From contig JAZKFT010000046.1 in NCBI GenBank assembly GCA_040386335.1, positions 1-64,000 on the forward strand: a stretch of 64,000 nt of DNA. Reading direction: 5' to 3'. This document shows positions 42,301-51,434 of the stretch, in pieces; the stretch's first letter is position 1, and every line of letters begins with the position of its first letter. The notes below the pieces were generated by a model, which did no database searches, had not been told where the DNA came from, and saw only the letters and a program-made list of their open reading frames with translations. A program made the position numbers and the translations under genes. Source of the stretch: JAZKFT01 sp040386335 (GTDB lineage: Bacteria; Bacteroidota; Bacteroidia; Chitinophagales; Chitinophagaceae).

Positions 42301-42777
42301 TTATTCACCCAGCATCTCTTTTGCTTTGTCTAAAGCAGCAAAAAACTGGCTCTTCATCTTTATAGCTTTGGCTTTCTGATCTTCAAAATAAGCGGTACGT
42401 TCTTCGGCTGTTGGCAATTTGGGTTCGGCATTAAAACCTTCCATCCAATCGTTCATGCCTTTTTCTGCAAGCTTTAGTTCAAACAACAAAGAGTCTACCC
42501 GTTGCTTAAATTCCTTCGCGCCGGCTAATCCACTCTTTTTGATAAGCATAGCCGCAGAATCTGACCGTTGTTGGGCTTTTCTCTGGTACCCTATCAGCTT
42601 GCCCATTTTTGGCATTACTTCATCATGTATCTCTATTGCGGCGTTATAGGCACTGTCTTCTTTGGTTTGTACTTTTTTGGTAGCATCATTGCCAGGGTTG
42701 GCGTTGGTGCCCGCCTCTTTGCAGGCAAAAATAATGAGCGTGGCTATAGCGATAAAAGTATAGAGCACTGGTTTCAT
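42301..42777 (-). CDS. Helical lipoprotein, uncharacterised
   Basis: 158 aa. Lipoprotein signal MKPVLYTFIAIATLIIFAC with Cys19, then a Lys/Glu/Ala-rich helical body likely to form a coiled coil (EVMPKMGKLIGYQRKAQQRS, LLFELKLAEKGMNDWMEGF). Similar small lipoproteins are common in Bacteroidota without assigned function. It lies 54 nt downstream of the multicopper oxidase gene and may be part of the copper island transcript. Confidence 0.7.
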   Translation of the reverse strand: MKPVLYTFIAIATLIIFACKEAGTNANPGNDATKKVQTKEDSAYNAAIEIHDEVMPKMGKLIGYQRKAQQRSDSAAMLIKKSGLAGAKEFKQRVDSLLFELKLAEKGMNDWMEGFNAEPKLPTAEERTAYFEDQKAKAIKMKSQFFAALDKAKEMLGE

Positions 42778-42831
42778 AACATGTTGGTCTTATCCTGCAA
42801 ATATCATGGTTTGTTAAGGTATTTCTACATC

Positions 42832-45717
42832 TTAGTAAGTAATGGAAATGCCGGCCCCAAGACCCATGTCGCTATCGTAGTGAGTGGATAAGGAAAGGTA
42901 TTTGGTAAGGATGTACCTGAAGCCAGCCATATATTCCTTGTCGGTATTGAGCATAACATTGAATCGTAGCCTGCTGGAGACCGGGATATCTTCCCTGCTC
43001 AACTGGAAGCGGAATTTTCCATTGCCATCAATCCTGCCATCAGCCACAAATAGCATGGGTAGCGTATACGCCACACCTGCTACCACTGTGCTACGTTTTT
43101 CCTTATTGCTCAGCTGGCCAAACATATTTTTGTCATCGCTGCCGAAGATATTTTTTTCCTTAGGATTATACGCTTTGTAATGGTAATCATAGCCCACATA
43201 TGGATACCACCATTGGTTCCTTCCAAGGTAGCGGCCAATCATCGTTTCGCTTTCGTAGCCATGCCTGTCGTGCATTCCCAAATGCCAAAGGGTACTTATT
43301 TTCCATCTCGTATTAACGATCATTGCTTCCCCATCACTGCCATTACTTTCGAGCCCAATTCTCGCCATGGCATGAAACATCCGGTCGTCACGGAATAATT
43401 GTCTTTGGGCAAGTTTGGGATTAGGGATTTCAGGATTGCGGGTCGAATTTTCATACCTGAAAATTCTGCCCATGCCACTCATCATATGGTACAATATATG
43501 GCAATGAAAAAACCAATCCCCTCCCGGCTCTGACGCTGCAAATTCTATAGTATCCCTTTCCATGGGCATGATATCAATAATGTTTTTCATGGGCGCATAT
43601 TCGCCCTGGCCGTTCAGCAGCCTGAAATCGTGGCCATGCAGGTGCATCGGGTGACGCATCATACTATTGTTGAAAAGTACAATTCTGAGGTTTTCACCTT
43701 TTTTAATTAGAATTCTGTCGGACTCTGATACTGTTCTGTTGTCCAGTGTCCATACATAACGACTCATATTTCCGGTTAAATCAAATTTTAGTTCCTTAAG
43801 AGGACCGGCCGGCAGCGATGTTTTTTCGGGTGCCCGAAGCATGGTATATTTTAATGAAACAATATCGGATGCCTCAGGCTCCATTCCTGCCATATTGTGG
43901 CCACTATGATCCATCGGCAAAGCATCTACCCCGTTCTTTTCCTTTATCGTGGAAACGTTGTCAGACACTTGAGTCTTTTTTGTTGGCAAGCTGTCTTTTT
44001 CATTTTCCGGGCCAGTAATTTCCTGGTACATTACCGTGTTCATATCCATTACCTGGTTCGCCATTTTCATACCAGCCATTTCTATCATGCTCCCCCTCAT
44101 ATCCATCATTTGGTTCATCATTTTCATGCCGGCAAAGTATTTAAGCCTGGGAAGCCTTGCAGCAGCCATTTTCATTCCGCTGCCCAGCCACAGGGAAGCT
44201 GATTTAGTGCGGTCTTCCGGAGTGACCAAAAATTCGTAGCTCATGTTTTCGGGTAGGGTTACTACAACATCGTAGGTTTCGGAAACGGCTATTATTAACC
44301 TGTCTACCTCAACTGGTTCCACATCGTTACCATCGGTGGCCACCACCGTTATTTTACCTCCCGCCCATGTGAGCCAGAAATAATCAGATGCCCCGGCATT
44401 GGCTATGCGTAATCGTACTTTATCTCCTTTCTTAAATTGGGGTTGCTCATTTTGATTTGCTCCATTGACCAGGAACTTGTCATAAAACACATCACTTACA
44501 TCCATGGCATTCATTCGTTTCCATTCGTTGGCCAGTTTGGTTTTGAAATACCCTTTTTTTATTGCCTCCCCATAACTTTGGGTACTGCCTTTTTGTATCG
44601 CAAACCAATCAGTGGCACTGTGCAGGCTGCGGTCCACCTCCCGTGGTTTCATATCTGTCCATTCGCTAATCACAACAGGAAGGGTTGGGATATCCCATTC
44701 CTTTCTTTTGTTCATAATAAAGGCGCCATACATGCCTATCTGCTCCTGCAGTCCGGTATGGCTGTGGTACCAGTGGGTGCCATGTTGTATAATGGGAAAT
44801 TTGTAAAGAAATGTAGCACCCGGCATAATGGGCATCTGGGTAAGGTTGGGTACACCATCCATCCTGTTGGGGAGAAAAAGGCCATGCCAGTGAAGGGATG
44901 TTTCTTCCCTGAGATTATTGTGTACATATATTTCAGCTGTGTCGCCTTCGGTGAATATGAGTGTGGGCATGGGTATTTGCCCGTTTACTGCAATGGCCCG
45001 TTTTGATTTGCCGGAAAAATTTACCATGGTGTCGGCGATGTATAGATCGTAACGAACTGTTCGTGGAGGCGTGTTGTTGACAATGGTTTTTACAGACCCC
45101 AGGTTCTTCTTCGCCAGTTTTATATTTGCTGATAGCCCGCTGTTATCATCCGTATTTTCGCCATGCGTATCACCATGTTTCATATCATGCCCTTTGTGCT
45201 GATTTGATGTATCGGATCCAGCTTTTTCGGGTTCCAGCTTCATCCCACATTTAGGGCAGGTGCCAGGTTTGTTGGAATGTATTTCCGGATGCATCGGGCA
45301 GGTATAGGTGACCTGTTGTTTATTGCCGGGTTTTTCAGCAATAGATCCAGGTTTTTCCGGCACTAATTTCATTCCACATTTAGGGCAGTTGCCGGGTTTG
45401 GCAGCATGTATTTCAGGGTGCATCGGGCAGGTGTAAGTGATAGTCGCCATTTCTTCTTTCGGTTCCATCTTCATGGAGTCCTTGCTTTCCATTTTTACAG
45501 GAGCCTTTTTAGGCAATGGTGCAGCCTTTTTTGGAACCGCCGGCTGCTTCACTGCTTTCGGTTTTTCCTTTACCAATTTCATTCCGCACTTAGGACAGTT
45601 GCCGGGCTTTGCAGCGTGTATTTCAGGATGCATGGGGCAGGTGTAGGTTACAGCCTGTGCCGTGGAATCGAGGGAATAAAAGTTTATAAGGAAGGTTATT
45701 AATAGGATTCTTTTCAT
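42832..45717 (-). CDS. copA: Multicopper oxidase with three HMBDs fused to a CopB-like domain
   Basis: 961 aa. After a signal peptide come three heavy-metal-binding domains (YTCPMHPEIHAAKPGNCPKC type) near residues 24-50, 92-120 and 138-165. The CopA-type oxidase follows with copper ligands SLHWHG, THWYHSH, HPMHLHGHDF and DWFFHCHILYHMMSGM (T1 Cys and Met). A Met-rich stretch (MKMMNQMMDMRGSMIEMAGM) sits between cupredoxin domains. The last 190 residues resemble CopB (LWHLGMHDRHGYESETMIGR, YPYVGYDYHYKA), with amphipathic strands and a terminal aromatic residue as in outer-membrane barrels. It oxidises Cu(I) and perhaps binds copper at the envelope. It starts 8 nt after the ATPase gene. Confidence 0.88.
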   Translation of the reverse strand: MKRILLITFLINFYSLDSTAQAVTYTCPMHPEIHAAKPGNCPKCGMKLVKEKPKAVKQPAVPKKAAPLPKKAPVKMESKDSMKMEPKEEMATITYTCPMHPEIHAAKPGNCPKCGMKLVPEKPGSIAEKPGNKQQVTYTCPMHPEIHSNKPGTCPKCGMKLEPEKAGSDTSNQHKGHDMKHGDTHGENTDDNSGLSANIKLAKKNLGSVKTIVNNTPPRTVRYDLYIADTMVNFSGKSKRAIAVNGQIPMPTLIFTEGDTAEIYVHNNLREETSLHWHGLFLPNRMDGVPNLTQMPIMPGATFLYKFPIIQHGTHWYHSHTGLQEQIGMYGAFIMNKRKEWDIPTLPVVISEWTDMKPREVDRSLHSATDWFAIQKGSTQSYGEAIKKGYFKTKLANEWKRMNAMDVSDVFYDKFLVNGANQNEQPQFKKGDKVRLRIANAGASDYFWLTWAGGKITVVATDGNDVEPVEVDRLIIAVSETYDVVVTLPENMSYEFLVTPEDRTKSASLWLGSGMKMAAARLPRLKYFAGMKMMNQMMDMRGSMIEMAGMKMANQVMDMNTVMYQEITGPENEKDSLPTKKTQVSDNVSTIKEKNGVDALPMDHSGHNMAGMEPEASDIVSLKYTMLRAPEKTSLPAGPLKELKFDLTGNMSRYVWTLDNRTVSESDRILIKKGENLRIVLFNNSMMRHPMHLHGHDFRLLNGQGEYAPMKNIIDIMPMERDTIEFAASEPGGDWFFHCHILYHMMSGMGRIFRYENSTRNPEIPNPKLAQRQLFRDDRMFHAMARIGLESNGSDGEAMIVNTRWKISTLWHLGMHDRHGYESETMIGRYLGRNQWWYPYVGYDYHYKAYNPKEKNIFGSDDKNMFGQLSNKEKRSTVVAGVAYTLPMLFVADGRIDGNGKFRFQLSREDIPVSSRLRFNVMLNTDKEYMAGFRYILTKYLSLSTHYDSDMGLGAGISITY

Positions 45718-45725
45718 TTATACTT

Positions 45726-47843
45726 TTATTTTTTCACTTTCAACATACTTGCATTGATGGCTACTACAATAGTGCTGACAGTCATTAAAACGGCACCTGC
45801 GGCGGGGCTTAACAAAATGCCCTGGTTATACAGAATGCCGGCTGCCAAAGGCAGGGCAATTACATTATAGCCCGTGGCCCAAACCAGGTTCTGTATCATT
45901 TTACGATAAGTCGCTTTGCCAAATAAAATCAGGTTCACCACGTCTTTAGGATTACTGTTTACCAAAATGATGCCTGCTGTTTCGGCAGCAATATCGCTGC
46001 CACTGCCTACAGCAATGCCCACATCTGCAATGGCCAGTGCCGGTGCATCATTTACGCCATCTCCTGTCATAGCCACAAATTCACCCTTGCTTTGCAGTTC
46101 CTTTATTTTCTCTAATTTTTGGTGTGGCAATACTTCACCCATAAAGCTGTCCATTCCTAAAGTTTCACTCACAGTTTTTGCCACTTTGTCGTTGTCTCCG
46201 GTAAGCAATATTGATTTGATATTGTTCTGTTTTAAAACCTTTATGGCTTCTGCAGATTCGGGGCGTATCTCATCGGACAAAGCTATATATCCAGCCAGTT
46301 GGTTATTGATAATGACAAACACAACCGTTTCTGTGTCGTTGGCAATAAAGCTTTCGGGAACGGCGATGTTGTTTTCCTTTAAATGGCCGGGGCTAACCAC
46401 CAATATCTTTTTGCCCTCTACAGTGGCTTCAACACCTTTACCCGTAATGGCATTAAAATTTTCTGTGGCTGGTATGGTGATGGATAAATCCTTTATTTTT
46501 TTTAGAATACCTGTTGCAATCGGATGCTCGGATTTTTGCTCCAGTGCTGATGCCAGGCGAATGATTTCATTTTCGCCCAGGTCTTTTTGTAGAGAGACAA
46601 TTTTAGATACCTCAAACTTCCCCACGGTCAATGTCCCGGTTTTATCAAATACGATAGTGGTGATTTTCCTGGCGTTTTCAAACGCAGTACGGTTTTTAAT
46701 GAGCAAGCCATTATTTGCGGACAATGCTGTTGATTTGGCCACTACAAGAGGTACAGCCAGACCTAATGCATGCGGGCAGCAAATTACGATCACAGTAACC
46801 ATTCTTTCCATGGCAAAGGCCATCGTTTGACCGGTTACATACCAATATAGAAAGGTGGAGATACCGGCAACAATGGCAATGATCGCCAGCCATTTCGCAG
46901 CTGTATCTGCCAGCAACTGTGTTTTAGATTTCGACTTTTGGGCATCATCCACCAGCTTTACTACCTGTGACAGGTAAGAATCTTTTGCAGCATGGGAAAC
47001 GGTGACTTTAATAGAGCCGTTACCATTAATGGCACCGGCAATTACTTTATCACCTTTTACTTTTTGTACCGGCTTTGATTCACCGGTCAGCATGGATTCG
47101 TTGAGATAGCTTTCGCCTTCAATGATGATCCCATCGGCAGCTACTTTTTCTCCGGGCTTTACAAGAATGATATCGGTCTCTTTGAGTGTGTCGGTCTTTA
47201 CATCGTGTACCATATCCGGCATCACCATGTGGGCATCAGATGGCATCAACTGCACCAGCAATTCTAACTCCCTGGACGCACCGGCAACAGATTTCATTTC
47301 AATCCAATGCCCAAGTAGCATGATGAGAATGAGGGTAGACAGTTCCCAAAAAAAATCCATGCCCTGCAAACCAAACACAATCGCTACACTGTACACATAA
47401 GCCACCGTTATAGCAAAGCCAATTAAAAACATCATGCCTGCACTTTTTGCTTTTACCTCATCAGTTAAACCTTTCAAAAAGGGCCAGCCTCCATAAAAAA
47501 ATGCGATAGTTGTCAGCGCAAATAAAACATACTGAGAACCGGGAAATTGCCAGTCAACATGCAGCCATTCCTGTATCATCATTGATAGCATCATGATGGG
47601 GATAGTTAACACTAACACCACATAAAAACGCTTTTTAAAATCAGCAATCATCATAGCGTGGTGGTTGTGACCTTCATGGTTCATGGGAGGATTTGAACCA
47701 TGGTGTTGAGGAGAGACAACAGATAGGTTTTTACCTTCTTCAATCACGATTAAGTTCATTCCACAAATGGGACATGAACCTGGATTCTTCTGCACTATTT
47801 CTGAGTGCATCGGACATGTGTAGTTTTGAATTTTATGTTCCAT
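45726..47843 (-). CDS. copB: Copper-translocating P-type ATPase, CPH (CopB) type
   Basis: 705 aa from the ATG at 47843 (MEHKIQNYTCPMHSEI). The usual N-terminal HMA domain is replaced by one HMBD (residues 8-36), followed by a His-rich stretch (HHGSNPPMNHEGHNHHAMM). The membrane metal site is CCPHALGLAVPL, i.e. CPH, the mark of the P1B-3 subgroup (Cu(II)/Ag(I)). The rest is canonical: TGES loop, DKTGTLTVGKF with phosphorylated Asp, HP (EHPIATG), and GDGVNDAPALA. It exports copper to the periplasm, where the oxidase encoded downstream acts. Confidence 0.93.
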   Translation of the reverse strand: MEHKIQNYTCPMHSEIVQKNPGSCPICGMNLIVIEEGKNLSVVSPQHHGSNPPMNHEGHNHHAMMIADFKKRFYVVLVLTIPIMMLSMMIQEWLHVDWQFPGSQYVLFALTTIAFFYGGWPFLKGLTDEVKAKSAGMMFLIGFAITVAYVYSVAIVFGLQGMDFFWELSTLILIMLLGHWIEMKSVAGASRELELLVQLMPSDAHMVMPDMVHDVKTDTLKETDIILVKPGEKVAADGIIIEGESYLNESMLTGESKPVQKVKGDKVIAGAINGNGSIKVTVSHAAKDSYLSQVVKLVDDAQKSKSKTQLLADTAAKWLAIIAIVAGISTFLYWYVTGQTMAFAMERMVTVIVICCPHALGLAVPLVVAKSTALSANNGLLIKNRTAFENARKITTIVFDKTGTLTVGKFEVSKIVSLQKDLGENEIIRLASALEQKSEHPIATGILKKIKDLSITIPATENFNAITGKGVEATVEGKKILVVSPGHLKENNIAVPESFIANDTETVVFVIINNQLAGYIALSDEIRPESAEAIKVLKQNNIKSILLTGDNDKVAKTVSETLGMDSFMGEVLPHQKLEKIKELQSKGEFVAMTGDGVNDAPALAIADVGIAVGSGSDIAAETAGIILVNSNPKDVVNLILFGKATYRKMIQNLVWATGYNVIALPLAAGILYNQGILLSPAAGAVLMTVSTIVVAINASMLKVKK

Positions 47844-48058
47844 AAATATCTGTTGCCAAATCATTCAACCATTCTGTGGTTTGGTTTATAAACTAATAGA
47901 AATAACGCATCATGAACTGCGGTTAATATTTGATCCCAACTGGTCCTCTTTATTTTGTTTCTTTTATTAACACGGGCATGGGCAGTGCTTTACCCAAACA
48001 GGGGTGCCTGATTATTTTGCTATCCTATATTGCCGGCCTGTAAAAGATTACGCCATCC

Positions 48059-48280
48059 TTATTTCACCAGAACCGATAATTCCATTTCACATTTTGGACA
48101 TTTATCTCCTTTCTTGCCTTTTACTTCTGGGTGCATTGGACAGGCATATGCCTGCTCTGTTTTGGGAACAACCGGTATTGAATCAGTGGTTTTAGTTTGG
48201 CTTTCAGTTTTGGTGCTGCTGCTTTCGCAAGCTGTTAAAGTGGTGGCAGCTATTAAGAAGCCGGTAATTGCCTGTTTCAT
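48059..48280 (-). CDS. Small HMBD lipoprotein
   Basis: 73 aa. Lipoprotein signal (MKQAITGFLIAATTLTAC, Cys18), a Ser/Thr/Lys linker, and one HMBD with CPMHPEVKGKKGDKCPKCEM. It is likely a periplasmic copper-binding protein anchored to a membrane. It lies between the DUF2911 and ATPase genes on the same strand. The 215 nt between it and the ATPase hold no other gene. Confidence 0.85.
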   Translation of the reverse strand: MKQAITGFLIAATTLTACESSSTKTESQTKTTDSIPVVPKTEQAYACPMHPEVKGKKGDKCPKCEMELSVLVK

Positions 48281-48335
48281 TTTTAAATTTTTAGTTGTTT
48301 ATGAATTGTATGGTTGTTCCCATGCTATTATCAGG

Positions 48336-49208
48336 CTACTTATTTTTTAATTGATTTTCCCATTCGGCTATTCGCTTTTTTAATGCAGGTATTGCATTGG
48401 TCATTTTCTTCTTCTCCCCCAGAATAAGTGCCTTCTTTGCTGCTTCTATTCCATTCTTATAATCTCTTAAATCACCCAAAATTTTTTGCCGGAGATTGGG
48501 ATAATAGAAATTTTCGCTGTCTGTTTTTTCTGCCTCGTTTAACCAAAGAACAGCTTGCTTGTAGTCCCTGCCGGTAGCGTAGTAGTAATTGGCTGCCTGG
48601 TATTGCAATTCGGCATTTTCCTCTTTATTGGCAATCAGCCGCCTGTTGATTTCTGCCATTATCTTTTCATCGGCCGGGCTTTTAACAGGTATTTGAACGA
48701 TGGTGTTTTCCCAGGCAAGGGTGAGAAACCCGCCGCCCTTATTTGTAATTTCATTTGATTCGATGGTAAATGCTTCGTAGAATTTTTCCGATTTGCCGGC
48801 AGGTATTTTAAAGCGGTGAACATCTTTTTTACTGTCGTATCCAAAAGCTCCATGCAGTGCTGTATCGGTGTTGAGTACGATTGTCCATTCGTTTTCCGTT
48901 GGTATGGTAAAGAGAGCATACTTGCCGGCGTTAATGGATTTATTTCCCATTATCATTTCCTGGGTAAACTCAACTGTAGTACAACCGCTGGCTCCTGTAC
49001 GCCAGAGACTATCGAATGGCACAAGGCCACCAAAAATTTTACGACCCCTGGCCATCGGGCGGGAATAATTTACTTTGATTTCGCTGGTGCCCAACTGTTG
49101 TGTAAATGAGGCTTCAGGGCTTGGGGGTGGTGTTCCAATATTTATTTTCTCCTGCGAAATTACTCCGGCAGAAAAACAAATCAGAGACATGGTCAGTAAT
49201 TTTTTCAT
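48336..49208 (-). CDS. DUF2911 domain protein
   Basis: 290 aa with a signal peptide (MKKLLTMSLICFSAGVISQ). The DUF2911 core is complete: QQLGTSEIKVNYSRPMARG, KIFGGLVPFDSLWRTGASG, TTVEFTQEM, GKYALFTIPTENEWTIVLN. A helical TPR-like C-terminus follows (NYYYATGRDYKQAVLWLNEA, NGIEAAKKALILGEKKKM). It is exported and of unknown function, but it is repeatedly found in Bacteroidota heavy-metal neighbourhoods and here lies inside the copper cluster. Confidence 0.85.
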   Translation of the reverse strand: MKKLLTMSLICFSAGVISQEKINIGTPPPSPEASFTQQLGTSEIKVNYSRPMARGRKIFGGLVPFDSLWRTGASGCTTVEFTQEMIMGNKSINAGKYALFTIPTENEWTIVLNTDTALHGAFGYDSKKDVHRFKIPAGKSEKFYEAFTIESNEITNKGGGFLTLAWENTIVQIPVKSPADEKIMAEINRRLIANKEENAELQYQAANYYYATGRDYKQAVLWLNEAEKTDSENFYYPNLRQKILGDLRDYKNGIEAAKKALILGEKKKMTNAIPALKKRIAEWENQLKNK

Positions 49209-49267
49209 TGATTGGGTTTTATATTATTGTGAAGTGCAAAGCACAACGAGCCGGAATTTCCTCCTTT

Positions 49268-49981
49268 TTAAAACAGGGTTATCAGCATTACTGCACTCAT
49301 TGCTATCATCACGGCATCTTCAATAATAGTAACGGTACTCATAGGCAGGTTAAATACTGCACCAAGGCAGGCACATTTTATTTTACGCTTGTTCAAAACG
49401 CTTTGCAACACACCGATGATGCTGACGGACATTACTGCCAAGGTAACAATATTAGTTAGCAAAGGCTCAAAACCAGTGGCATACGCAATACCCAAACTTA
49501 ACTCAATAAAAACATAGATGAAGCCCCATGATTTTACTTTTTTGGCAACCACATCGTACATGGCATAGCTTTCGGTAAAGGCTTTTAAATCAAGCATTTT
49601 AAAGAAAGAGAACGTTAGAAAGAACCCTGCCATAAACGTATTCATGGCTTTCATCCAGTCTAATTTTTTTCCGTTTGTACCTGCAATAAGCGCTATGACA
49701 GATATGTAAGCAAAAATCAAAAGAATGGGTTTGTAAGTGGAGAGCCAGTTTTTAGTTTGCTCTGCAACTTCGTTGTGTTCCAGTGCTGTAATGGCGTATT
49801 TTTTCTCAAGGGCATTTTGCAAAGCGGCAAGCGGAATGAGCTTATCCATTGTAATGGTTGCGCTTTGGTTTTCCTTTGAAACTTCCACGGCGGTAATATT
49901 TGGCAACTTGAGTAAACTGCTTTTTACCCCGGCTTCGCAACCGCCGCAGGTCATGCCTGTAAGTTTATAGGTATGTGTCAT
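49268..49981 (-). CDS. HMA domain fused to a MauE/DoxX-like membrane protein
   Basis: 237 aa. N-terminal HMA domain with GMTCGGCEAGVKSSLLKLPN (CxxC at residues 12-15), then from about residue 85 several membrane helices (ILLIFAYISVIALIAG, NTFMAGFFLTFSFFKMLDL, GFIYVFIELSLGIAYATGF, IVTLAVMSVSIIGVLQSVL) and a CAC motif near the C-terminus (KIKCACLGAVFNLPMS). MauE/DoxX-like proteins handle quinol- or thiol-linked redox steps; with an HMA head it may deliver or reduce copper. Role inferred from the cluster. Confidence 0.82.
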   Translation of the reverse strand: MTHTYKLTGMTCGGCEAGVKSSLLKLPNITAVEVSKENQSATITMDKLIPLAALQNALEKKYAITALEHNEVAEQTKNWLSTYKPILLIFAYISVIALIAGTNGKKLDWMKAMNTFMAGFFLTFSFFKMLDLKAFTESYAMYDVVAKKVKSWGFIYVFIELSLGIAYATGFEPLLTNIVTLAVMSVSIIGVLQSVLNKRKIKCACLGAVFNLPMSTVTIIEDAVMIAMSAVMLITLF

Positions 49982-50117
49982 TTTTTTATTCTTTGTAAAA
50001 AAGGCCCATACCTGCCGGTACAGGCCACTTATTAATGCTGTATTGTTTTTTGCTTCATTGTAAACTAACCAGCGTGTGCAATAGCCGGTGAACAGCTTTC
50101 TATCGCTGGCACTACAG

Positions 50118-50663
50118 CTAACCCTTTTTGCTTTTAACTGGCGTTAAATCCATGCCACATTGGGTGCAGTTACCGTCTTTCATACTCATCTCATTCGGAT
50201 GCATGGGGCAGGTGTATGCTTTCATCACGTCTTTTTTCATCTGCTCTTTTTTTGAGAGACTCAGGTTTTTGCCACATTTGGCACATACACCTTTTTCATC
50301 GCTGATTACGTTGGGGTGCATTTTGCAGGCGTACATGGATGGCACTGTAGTTGTTGCTGTCATATCCATGTTACACTTGGTACATTTACCTGGTTCGCTA
50401 CTGGTTTCTTCAGGATGCATGGGGCAGGCGTAACCTTTCACTACATCCATTTTCATTTGCTCTTTACCAGAGAGGCTTAAATTTTTACCGCACTTGCTGC
50501 ATTTGCCTGCTGCATTGCTTACCACATCAGGATGTTCGGAGCAGGCATAGCTGGCTATTTTCAGGGTAGTAGCTTTTTTGCCTTTCATACTGCCTTTGTC
50601 CTTTTGCGAAAGACCTGTAAACGATACGGTTACTGCCAATAGCAGGAAGATTAAATTTTTCAT
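50118..50663 (-). CDS. Exported protein with four HMBDs
   Basis: 181 aa. Signal peptide (MKNLIFLLLAVTVSFTGLSQ) followed by four tandem metal-binding units: CSEHPDVVSNAAGKCSKCG, CPMHPEETSSEPGKCTKCN, CKMHPNVISDEKGVCAKCG and CPMHPNEMSMKDGNCTQCG. Units 1 and 3 share the linker NLSLS(G/K)KEQMK, and units 2 and 4 share CPMHP, so the gene looks like a duplicated pair. It is probably a periplasmic copper sponge. Confidence 0.88.
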   Translation of the reverse strand: MKNLIFLLLAVTVSFTGLSQKDKGSMKGKKATTLKIASYACSEHPDVVSNAAGKCSKCGKNLSLSGKEQMKMDVVKGYACPMHPEETSSEPGKCTKCNMDMTATTTVPSMYACKMHPNVISDEKGVCAKCGKNLSLSKKEQMKKDVMKAYTCPMHPNEMSMKDGNCTQCGMDLTPVKSKKG

Positions 50664-50854
50664 TTTATTGTTTTTTTTTTGAAATTAAAATAATTAAACT
50701 TCTAATGGCAATAATCGGGCGGGCTTTGCTTTGGGACCATTAACAGACCATAAGGAAATTGCCAGCGATCAGCCGGAAGCCTTTTTTTTCAGCACAAAAC
50801 TAAATGGGGAAATTGCGGGTATTGTTGTGCAATTGCGGGTATATGTTGTAACAT

Positions 50855-51415
50855 TTACAGGTCGTCAATATTTTTCCGCTTATTGCCCTGTAAATTTTTA
50901 TAAAATGAAGGGGTAAGACCGGTTGTCTTTTTAAATTGGTTGGAAAGATATCCTACACTGCTGTAACCCAAACGGTATGCGATTTCAGAAAGTGTCAACT
51001 CATCATACACCAACAATTCCTTTACTTTTTCTATCCGTTGGGCGATGAAATATTTTTCAATGGTTTTTCCCTCTACTTCAGAAAAAAGGTTGCTTAAATA
51101 ATTATAATCCTGGTGTATTTGCAAAACAATAAATGTTGAAAGATTTGTTTTTATATCGTGGTCTGAATGGTGTACCAGGGTGACGATTGCATTTTTAATC
51201 TTTTCGATCGTTTGGCTTCTCCTATCGTCTATGAGTTCGAAGCCTACCGCTTTTAGGGCTGTGTTTACCGCTTCAGACTTCTCTTTGTTTAATGTTCCCC
51301 CGATTTCCACCTGTCCTAAATCTATTGAAGAGATTTTCAGGCCGAGGTTCTCAAGTGCTGATCTCACCACCATTTTACAGCGGGGGCAAACCATATTTTT
51401 TATATAGAGTTTCAT
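50855..51415 (-). CDS. AraC-family regulator with N-terminal HMA-like domain
   Basis: 186 aa. Residues 1-65 are an HMA-like ferredoxin fold with NMVCPRCKMVV (Cys10 and Cys13) and KAVGFELID. A short linker leads to a complete AraC DNA-binding domain (YLSNLFSEVEGKTIEKYFIA, then LTLSEIAYRLGYSSVGYLSN, QFKKTTGLTPSFYKN). There is no classical sugar-binding cupin. The arrangement suggests direct sensing of copper by the CxxC site and control of the island downstream (inference). The 191 nt before the next gene hold no reading frame and should include the promoter of the gene ending at 50118. Confidence 0.85.
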   Translation of the reverse strand: MKLYIKNMVCPRCKMVVRSALENLGLKISSIDLGQVEIGGTLNKEKSEAVNTALKAVGFELIDDRRSQTIEKIKNAIVTLVHHSDHDIKTNLSTFIVLQIHQDYNYLSNLFSEVEGKTIEKYFIAQRIEKVKELLVYDELTLSEIAYRLGYSSVGYLSNQFKKTTGLTPSFYKNLQGNKRKNIDDL

Positions 51416-51434
51416 GCCTGTTACAAACTTTTGG

